Source: JAOUFP01 sp947085825
GTDB lineage: Bacteria; Nitrospirota; Thermodesulfovibrionia; Thermodesulfovibrionales; UBA6898
NCBI GenBank assembly: GCA_947085825.1
Contig: CAMTXX010000005.1
Location: 1-24,041 of the forward strand
Direction: 5' to 3'
DNA: 24,041 nt
Shown here: positions 13,898 to 18,556 of the stretch, one piece after another
Numbering within the stretch: the first letter of the stretch is position 1
Layout: each line of letters starts with the position of its first letter
Notes under the pieces: model-generated
What the model saw: only the letters and a program-made list of their open reading frames with translations
Told to the model about the DNA's origin: nothing
Databases searched by the model: none
Made by a program: the position numbers and the translations under genes

Positions 13898-13991
13898 AAG
13901 CTAAAACCATGCCAACATATAACTTATTGATTTACAAGGAAATGTTGTCTGCTGCGGAGCTACATTTTTGTAGGCTGCTACAATTTTGTAG
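13898..13991 (-). promoter_or_regulatory. sigma54-like promoter with tandem upstream dyads
   Basis: TTGGCATGGTTTTAGCTT (13915-13898) has GG-N10-GC spacing as in TGGCAC-N5-TTGC. Upstream, CTACATTTTTGTAG (13960-13973) and CTACAATTTTGTAG (13978-13991) are two dyads 18 bp apart, about 80 and 97 bp before the predicted start, where enhancer-binding proteins bind. The second dyad overlaps the hesA stop. Weak point: the predicted start leaves only about 8 nt of leader before ATG 13880. Confidence 0.55.
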
Positions 13992-14790
13992 GTAAACGCC
14001 TTGAATTTAGAGCGGATTGTTTTTTGAGAACATCTAAGGTCTTAACTGCATCTGTGCCGCACACCAGGCACTGCTCATCCCTGCGGATGTTCACCTTTCT
14101 GAAATCCAAGTCAGCAGTATTAAATAAAAGCATCTGAGAAAGCAGAGACTTTCCATAACCTGTCAATAGCTTTATTGCTTCAATAGCCATGAGACAGCCG
14201 AGCATACCTGAGACAGCTCCGAGCACCGGAAAACCTAATTCTTCCCAGTCCGGATTATCCTCAGGGTATATGCAGTTAAGGCATGGGGTGAGGCCTGGAA
14301 TGACATTGAACAGATAACCCTCCATCCCATTCATGGCAGCCTCAACCATTGGAATTTTCTTCTCCCTGCACCCGCTGTTCAGTAAGCGACGTTCCTGAAA
14401 ATTAGGGCGGGCAGAGAGCGCTGCCTGTACGCCTTCAAGCAGCTTATCAATATTGCCGTCGGATATCCGCTCATCATATATATCGACTTCCACGCCGGGG
14501 TTTATCTCTTCTATAGTTTTCTTTGCCTGCGCAACCCTGCTCTTTCCTATCCAATCATGTTTCATTAATATCTGCCTGTTCATGTTTGAAATTGTGAGAT
14601 TACCGTAATGGGCAAAGACGAGACGGCCTATCCCTGCAACAGCAAGATACAGCGCAGCAGTCCCGCCGACTCCACCAATGCCTGCGACCAGTACAGTGGA
14701 TTCCTTAAGTCTCCGCTGATGTTCCACAGTAAAGCCATTAAGCATCAACTGCCTCCGGTAATGCTCCAACTCTGTATCAGACCATCTCAT
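13978..14790 (-). CDS. hesA: HesA/MoeB/ThiF-family protein of the nif cluster
   Basis: 270 residues from the ATG at 14790. It is an E1-like adenylation fold with VLVAGIGGVGGTAALYLA (nucleotide loop), NMNRQIL with its conserved Arg, and two zinc knuckles, CLNC and CLVC. A longer in-frame start at 14865 exists, but GAGG lies 6 nt before ATG 14790 and the homology begins at MRWSDTELEHYRRQLML. It overlaps the nifB end by 14 bp. HesA-type proteins in nif clusters are thought to help metal-sulfur cluster or molybdenum handling. The usual D-x-x-D-N loop reads SARPNF, so the Mg-ATP aspartate seems absent. Confidence 0.85.
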   Translation of the reverse strand: MRWSDTELEHYRRQLMLNGFTVEHQRRLKESTVLVAGIGGVGGTAALYLAVAGIGRLVFAHYGNLTISNMNRQILMKHDWIGKSRVAQAKKTIEEINPGVEVDIYDERISDGNIDKLLEGVQAALSARPNFQERRLLNSGCREKKIPMVEAAMNGMEGYLFNVIPGLTPCLNCIYPEDNPDWEELGFPVLGAVSGMLGCLMAIEAIKLLTGYGKSLLSQMLLFNTADLDFRKVNIRRDEQCLVCGTDAVKTLDVLKKQSALNSRRLPTKL

Positions 14791-15664
14791 TGTATTCCTC
14801 TCCAATCCTCGAATGCAGGACCTCAAGCTCCATGTCCTTGTCCTCACCGAGTATGCCGCAGGCATCCGCCCTGCACTGTCTGCAATGCGTCATCTGGGGT
14901 ATATGCTTTTCGCATTCAGCCCGCTTTTTGGTCATCATCTCCAGTGAGGGCCGTTCTCTCCCTTCAAATTCAGCCTGTGGGATCAGAGGCATTAGGTTCA
15001 TAATGTCTGCCCCTCTCTCTCCTGCATGCCAAGCGATCAGGGGGATTTCAACATCATTTACACCGGGGATGAAGACGGTATTGACCTTTACAATAAGTCC
15101 GGCATCAACGGCATTGGTCAGACCCCGCCACTGATTATTTACAATAAGAAATGCAGCGTCCCTTCCGGCATATCGCTTCCCCTTGTATGAGGCCCATGAA
15201 TATACCTTCTCGGCCATCCCGGGTGTGACCGCATTTATCGTTACTGTAAGACTCCTCACCCCTGCTTTTATGAGTTCTTCAAGCCGGTCGGAAAGATAAA
15301 GCCCGTTGGTCGAAACGCAGAGGATAAGCTCCGGAAATTCCTTATGAATAGCGCGCAGCGTTTCGAAGGTTGCATCGTTTGCAAGGGGATCACCCGGCCC
15401 GGCAATGCCGATAACGCTGATGTTTTCATTCCTGTCAACAACCGCCCTGACCCGCTCCATGGCCTCATAAGGGGTCATGACCCTGCTGGTGATCCCTGGC
15501 CGTGATTCGTTGGCGCAGTCGTACTTCCTGATGCAGTACCTGCACTGGATATTGCAGGCAGGCGCAACAGGAAGATGGATCCTCCCGAACTTATGGTGCG
15601 CTTCCTTTGAAAAACAGGGATGGTTCTTTTTTATGCTCTCCTGATATCCGGTTAGGCTTGTCAT
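14777..15664 (-). CDS. nifB: Nitrogenase cofactor biosynthesis radical-SAM protein NifB
   Basis: NifB makes the 8Fe-9S-C precursor (NifB-co) of the iron-molybdenum cofactor from two 4Fe-4S clusters and SAM. Visible are HPCFSKEAHHKFGRIHLPVAPACNIQCRYC-type features: Cys17, the radical-SAM triad Cys37, Cys41 and Cys44, then Cys50, NESRPG, GIAGPGDPLAN (SAM binding), and the C-terminal Cys261, Cys264 and Cys269. At 295 residues it is the short form without a fused NifX domain, usual in anaerobes and archaea. It has its own sigma54-like promoter 54 bp upstream because a toxin-antitoxin module separates it from the rest of the nif row. Confidence 0.96.
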   Translation of the reverse strand: MTSLTGYQESIKKNHPCFSKEAHHKFGRIHLPVAPACNIQCRYCIRKYDCANESRPGITSRVMTPYEAMERVRAVVDRNENISVIGIAGPGDPLANDATFETLRAIHKEFPELILCVSTNGLYLSDRLEELIKAGVRSLTVTINAVTPGMAEKVYSWASYKGKRYAGRDAAFLIVNNQWRGLTNAVDAGLIVKVNTVFIPGVNDVEIPLIAWHAGERGADIMNLMPLIPQAEFEGRERPSLEMMTKKRAECEKHIPQMTHCRQCRADACGILGEDKDMELEVLHSRIGEEYNEMV

Positions 15665-15717
15665 GTTCAGCGCCTCTCTTTCTCGTATTTGATTGCGTTA
15701 TTTCTTTCCGTATAAAT

Positions 15718-15819
15718 AGCAATAGCGATGCCACCTCTTAACTATTGGATTTAATGGAATATCTCCCCATCCATGAATTGGTCTAACTACATTTCAGTAA
15801 TCTTTCAGACATTTTTGTC
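15718..15819 (-). promoter_or_regulatory. nifB sigma54-like promoter with upstream dyad
   Basis: TGGCATCGCTATTGCT (15733-15718) matches TGGCAC-N5-TTGCW with one base off in each box and correct GG-N10-GC spacing. The start would be near 15,707, giving a leader of about 43 nt with GAGAGG. GACATTTTTGTC (15808-15819), about 106 bp upstream, has the same ACA-TTTT-TGT core as the dyads before the Fis-type gene. A weaker CTACATTTCAGTA lies at 15,787. Confidence 0.65.
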
Positions 15820-15876
15820 ATACTTCAAGCTATAACTACTCGGCCCTCCACGCGCTGCCCGACCGTGATGCGACTA

Positions 15877-15981
15877 ATACGAAGTTGCATTCAAACGCTA
15901 ACTGCGTTGGCTTCGTCGAACAGTATGCCTGCGTCGCTTCCTTCTTGCCGCCTTGTTATCATTTTGAATGCAACTCCGTAT
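15877..15981. mobile_element. 105-bp MITE-like inverted-repeat element
   Basis: Arms of 19 bp (ATACGAAGTTGCATTCAAA and its complement with one mismatch) flank 67 bases without an ORF. It lies between nifB and the toxin-antitoxin module. The size and structure fit a non-autonomous element or a repeat that folds into a long hairpin. No target duplication is evident. Confidence 0.5.
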
Positions 15982-16012
15982 AACAGCCGCGCTTCAAAAA
16001 GATGCAAACGGC

Positions 16013-16058
16013 TTGACTAATCGTCTGATTTTGTGTAATATGTCTTACATTTAGGAGG
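16013..16058 (+). promoter_or_regulatory. Toxin-antitoxin promoter and operator
   Basis: TTGACT (16013-16018), a 17-bp spacer and TAATAT (16036-16041) form a strong promoter. TGTAA-N6-TTACA (16034-16049) overlaps the -10 and is a likely binding site of the ribbon-helix-helix antitoxin. AGGAGG (16053-16058) is the ribosome site 8 nt before the ATG. Confidence 0.7.
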
Positions 16059-16066
16059 CAAACCAA

Positions 16067-16336
16067 ATGAGCACAACAATTACAATTCGCATCGACCCCA
16101 AAACTAAAGGCCGTCTCGAAAAGCTCGCGCAGGCTACAGACAGATCAATGTCTTATTTCGTCAGCCATGCGCTTGAGCAGGTCATTGAACAGGAAGAATG
16201 GCAAATAGGCGAGATTAAGCGCAGGGTCGCACTTGCGGGCAAGCCAGGCGCCAGGTTCATTCCTCATGAGGACATCGAGGCCTGGCTAAAGTCGTGGGGT
16301 ACGACAAAGGAGAGGAAGCCACCTAAATGCGGATAG
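16067..16336 (+). CDS. Ribbon-helix-helix antitoxin (ParD/RelB-like)
   Basis: 89 residues. STTITIRIDPKTKGRLEKLAQATDRSMSYFVSHALEQVI is a ribbon-helix-helix domain: the beta strand binds DNA and the two helices dimerise. A charged C-terminal tail with IPHEDIEAWLKSWG would bind the toxin. It overlaps the toxin gene by 10 bp and is transcribed from a clear promoter with a matching operator. The sequence is more GC-rich than the flanking gap, which suggests acquisition by transfer. Confidence 0.85.
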   Translation: MSTTITIRIDPKTKGRLEKLAQATDRSMSYFVSHALEQVIEQEEWQIGEIKRRVALAGKPGARFIPHEDIEAWLKSWGTTKERKPPKCG

Positions 16337-16611
16337 AGTGGTTGCCCGAGGCAGGCCATGACCTCGTTGAAATTCGGCGCTTCATAGCGGCGGATCATCC
16401 GGGCGCGGCTGCGCAAGTGGCTAAACGTATTCTCGATACTGTCGCATATCTCCGTGATCATTCGGAGATCGGCAGGGCAGGGCGCATTCCGGGAACGCGT
16501 GAACTGGTAATCCCTGGTCTTCCTTATATTGTTCCATACAGGGTAAAGGGTTCGGCGATAATAATATTAGGCATTCTTCACGCGGCCCAGGAATGGCCAA
16601 GGGAGCTTTAG
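16327..16611 (+). CDS. RelE/ParE-family toxin
   Basis: 94 residues of the ParE/RelE superfamily. The N-terminus MRIEWLPEAGHDLVEIRRFIAADHPGAAAQVAKRI contains the two helices, followed by IGRAGRIPGTRELVIPGLPYIVPYRVKGSAIIILGILHAAQEWP, the typical sheet ending in the conserved H-x-x-Q/R-x-W/R-P region. ParE types poison gyrase and RelE types cut mRNA on the ribosome; I cannot choose between them. The stop is 13 bp from the stop of the ferredoxin gene on the other strand, so the module is inserted tail to tail into the nif row. Confidence 0.88.
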   Translation: MRIEWLPEAGHDLVEIRRFIAADHPGAAAQVAKRILDTVAYLRDHSEIGRAGRIPGTRELVIPGLPYIVPYRVKGSAIIILGILHAAQEWPREL

Positions 16612-16624
16612 AGGGAATCATGCC

Positions 16625-16900
16625 TTATATTTCAACATGCACATGGCACCTCTTTGTGCATATCCTTGAACATGCCTCGCAGCCGATGCAGTTTTCTGAA
16701 TTCGCAACAGACATCACCTTATTGCCCATGTCGTCACCATATTCATCTTCGCCTTCGAAGGGCTTCTCTATAAGTTCAAGAACCTCGCGGCTGCAAACTT
16801 TATAACACCTGCCGCAGCCGATGCACTTTTCCATATCAATAGACTCAATAAACTTAGGCGTCCATTCCTTTCCGCCTCTTGTGTATCCGATGATTGGCAT
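16625..16900 (-). CDS. fdxB: nif-specific 2[4Fe-4S] ferredoxin (ferredoxin III type)
   Basis: 91 residues with two cluster motifs, CIGCGRCYKVC (near 26-36) and CIGCEACSRICTKRC (near 72-86), separated by an acidic insert (PFEGEDEYGDD). The N-terminus GYTRGGKEWTPKFIESIDMEKCIGCGRCYKVC matches the nif-linked ferredoxin III family found next to nifX/nifB genes. The role is probably electron transfer or cluster delivery during cofactor assembly. AAGGAG precedes the ATG. It is the last gene of the nifD-to-ferredoxin row before the inserted toxin-antitoxin module. Confidence 0.9.
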   Translation of the reverse strand: MPIIGYTRGGKEWTPKFIESIDMEKCIGCGRCYKVCSREVLELIEKPFEGEDEYGDDMGNKVMSVANSENCIGCEACSRICTKRCHVHVEI

Positions 16901-16922
16901 ATAGTTTCTCCTTTTTTGAAAA

Positions 16923-17010
16923 AGGTTAAGATTCAGGTTAAGGTTGAGGATAAAACATAAAAACTCGCATCTCTATTCTTATCCTAAGCCTCAACCTTAG
17001 CCTTAACCTG
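16923..17010. repeat. AGGTTAAG-type degenerate hairpin between nifI2 and the ferredoxin gene
   Basis: A left arm of AGGTTAAG/ATTCAGGTTAAGGTTGAGGA units and a right arm CCTAAGCCTCAACCTTAG/CCTTAACCTG are complementary over about 30 bp with a few mismatches and a loop of about 28 bases. The unit differs from the hairpins in the other gaps. Confidence 0.75.
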
Positions 17011-17014
17011 TTTG

Positions 17015-17431
17015 TCATGCAATCGCTTCTCCGTCATGCTCTCCTGTTCTTACCCTGACAGCGCCTTCAATGGGCGAAACAAAAATCTTCCCATCACCGT
17101 GCTTGCCTGTCTGATTTACCTTAATGATCGCTTTCACGATCTTTGTGACAACATCATCCGGCACAACAATCGTCAGCATTCTCTTGGGCACATAAAGGGC
17201 AACCTTCGGCAGTGTGTGTTCAAGCGCATAAGAGGATGGCGTCGGCGTCAGCCTGACCGCTGCGCAATAACTGTCCGGCATTTCAGAATCCATCTCCGCG
17301 CACAGAGCGCCCCTCTGTTTACCCCTTCCATCAACGCTTTGAATGGTCATGGATGGATAGCCCAGTTCATCGAGCATATTCTTTGTCTCCGGGAGCTTGT
17401 CCCTCCTTATAATCATGGTTATTTCTTTCAT
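17015..17431 (-). CDS. nifI2: NifI2, PII-like regulator of nitrogenase
   Basis: NifI2 acts with NifI1 to bind and block NifDK when ammonium is present and to release it when 2-oxoglutarate is high (known from methanogens). The 138 residues have the PII core (MKEITMIIRRDKLPETKNMLDELG, GKHGDGKIFVSPIEGAVRVRTG), but the T-loop region (about 41-78) is longer and lacks the uridylylated Tyr51, as is typical of NifI2. I use ATG 17431 because AGGAGG lies 9 nt upstream; the longer in-frame start at 17533 runs back into the nifI1 end. It follows nifI1 after 98 bp. Confidence 0.92.
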   Translation of the reverse strand: MKEITMIIRRDKLPETKNMLDELGYPSMTIQSVDGRGKQRGALCAEMDSEMPDSYCAAVRLTPTPSSYALEHTLPKVALYVPKRMLTIVVPDDVVTKIVKAIIKVNQTGKHGDGKIFVSPIEGAVRVRTGEHDGEAIA

Positions 17432-17529
17432 CTCTTTAGACCTCCTTTTACCACCTCTCTGAATATTTTCTTTGCTCTGTTGGCAGTTAAACAGTACATT
17501 AGTATATAGCCATACAGGCCTAACGGGAT

Positions 17530-17847
17530 TCACAGGACTGCCTCTCCTGTTCTGACCGTATATGCGGCCTCAACAGGACTAACGAAGATTTTCCCGTCAC
17601 CGATGAATCCTGTACGCGCCTTGTCTGTGATGATGCTGACGATTTTCTTAACATCGTCATCCTCTGCCACGGTCATGATAAGCGTCTTGGGCAGTTCATC
17701 ATAGTGTACAGGTCCCACTTGCAACCCTTTCTGTTTTCCCCTACCGAAGACCGGCATCTTTGTGAGAGACGGAAAGCCCGCTCCCTCCAGCGCTAAAACT
17801 ACCTCCTGTTCCTTTTCCGGCCTGATAAATGCCCTGATCATTTTCAT
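17530..17847 (-). CDS. nifI1: NifI1, PII-like regulator of nitrogenase
   Basis: 105 residues of the NifI1 branch of PII proteins. MKMIRAFIRPEKEQEVVLALEGAGFPSLTKMPVFGRGKQKGL is the first half, a T-loop HYDELPKTL without the ELYRGAEY signature follows, and TGFIGDGKIFVSPVEAAYTVRTGE closes the 2-oxoglutarate/ATP pocket. It forms a complex with NifI2 that inhibits dinitrogenase. AGGAGG stands 9 nt before ATG 17847; a second ATG two codons later is possible. In most known clusters nifI1-nifI2 lie between nifH and nifD, whereas here they follow nifX. Confidence 0.92.
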   Translation of the reverse strand: MKMIRAFIRPEKEQEVVLALEGAGFPSLTKMPVFGRGKQKGLQVGPVHYDELPKTLIMTVAEDDDVKKIVSIITDKARTGFIGDGKIFVSPVEAAYTVRTGEAVL

Positions 17848-17869
17848 CTTTCTTTCCTCCTTTTGAAAT

Positions 17870-17955
17870 ATTCCCCCTTAGAAAAGGGGGATAGAGGGGG
17901 TTGTTCATATGGCAATGGAAGACACAACCCCCTGCCCCCTTTTCTAAGGGGGAAT
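17870..17955. repeat. CCCCCTTAG-type hairpin between nifX and nifI1
   Basis: ATTCCCCCTTAGAAAAGGGG at the left and its complement at the right (17,935-17,955) pair almost perfectly. A second pair, GAGGGGGTTGT/ACAACCCCCT, lies inside. The loop is about 20 bases. It is a long stable hairpin in the nif transcript. Confidence 0.75.
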
Positions 17956-17979
17956 TATGTCCTACTATTCCGCTCCTGA

Positions 17980-18378
17980 TTATTGTTCACTATTCACTGC
18001 CTTTTTAAGCCACGGCGGAGGGGATGTTTTTACTGTTTCGAGAAGTTTTTTCAGAGACTCCTCAATAGACACCACCTCTTTCACCTTTATCGGCATCATG
18101 CCTTTTTTTACAAGCCGTGCTGCCGAGGGTCCTCCTATTTCAGTAAGATAGACAAGCTTGCAGTCTTTGAGCTTTTCAACCTTCGATTCAACCCTGTCGT
18201 CATGCGCCTGTCCCATGCCTTTTGTTTCCTCTATTGCCAAATCCCTGCCGTCTGCAAACTTTCTCATTTCGATGAAGTGATAGCCGTCCGCGGTCAGTTC
18301 ATATACAGCAAACATGCCCGCCCTGCCGAAATGCTCGTCAATATTGACATTGTCTGTTGTTGCAAATGCTATTTTCAT
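17980..18378 (-). CDS. nifX: NifX-type cofactor carrier
   Basis: 132 residues of the NifX/NafY dinitrogenase cofactor-binding fold: MKIAFATTDNVNIDEHFGRAGMFAVYEL at the start (with the conserved His in DEHFG), then DRVESKVEKLKDCKLVYLTEIGG with Cys and GGPSAARLVKKGMMPIKV. NifX binds NifB-co and VK-cluster intermediates and passes them to NifEN. It follows nifEN and the 32-aa ORF. AGGAGGT precedes the ATG, and the motif AGGTCTAAC occurs twice in the leader (plus 18,382-18,390 and 18,405-18,413). Confidence 0.9.
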   Translation of the reverse strand: MKIAFATTDNVNIDEHFGRAGMFAVYELTADGYHFIEMRKFADGRDLAIEETKGMGQAHDDRVESKVEKLKDCKLVYLTEIGGPSAARLVKKGMMPIKVKEVVSIEESLKKLLETVKTSPPPWLKKAVNSEQ

Positions 18379-18453
18379 CCTGTTAGACCTCCTTTCAATA
18401 TCCCGTTAGACCTTTTCATAATTAAAAGGGCCAACGGTATTAATTATTTCACC

Positions 18454-18552
18454 TCAAAAAACCTGGTTTTTTTCACAATAAAGGGCTGTCTCTATAAATA
18501 CCTGTGATATGCGCCGAAATAATTTTTTTAGTGTTTTTCTTAATTTCTTCAT
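18454..18552 (-). CDS. 32-aa basic protein between nifEN and nifX
   Basis: The ATG at 18552 lies 4 nt after the nifEN stop. Its ribosome site GGAG overlaps the last codons of nifEN, a typical sign of coupled translation. The product begins MKKLRKTLKKLFRRISQVF and is a short basic amphipathic helix with one Cys. It is too short for a family assignment, but small Lys-rich proteins starting MKK-x-(K/R)-x-x-L-x-K occur in anaerobe genomes. A 7-bp A/T hairpin with a 3-base loop (about 18,456-18,472) overlaps its end and may be a weak terminator. Confidence 0.5.
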   Translation of the reverse strand: MKKLRKTLKKLFRRISQVFIETALYCEKNQVF

Positions 18553-18556
18553 GTCT

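Noticed and set aside
13908..13910. ATG at 13910 as the start of the Fis-type protein
   Set aside because: It lies within the -24 box of the sigma54-like promoter and has no Shine-Dalgarno; homology begins after the ATG at 13880.
15877..15981. Second attC site beside the RelE/ParE-type pair
   Set aside because: The 19-bp arms pair without the R/L box layout or an extrahelical base, and the position is upstream, not downstream, of the toxin gene.
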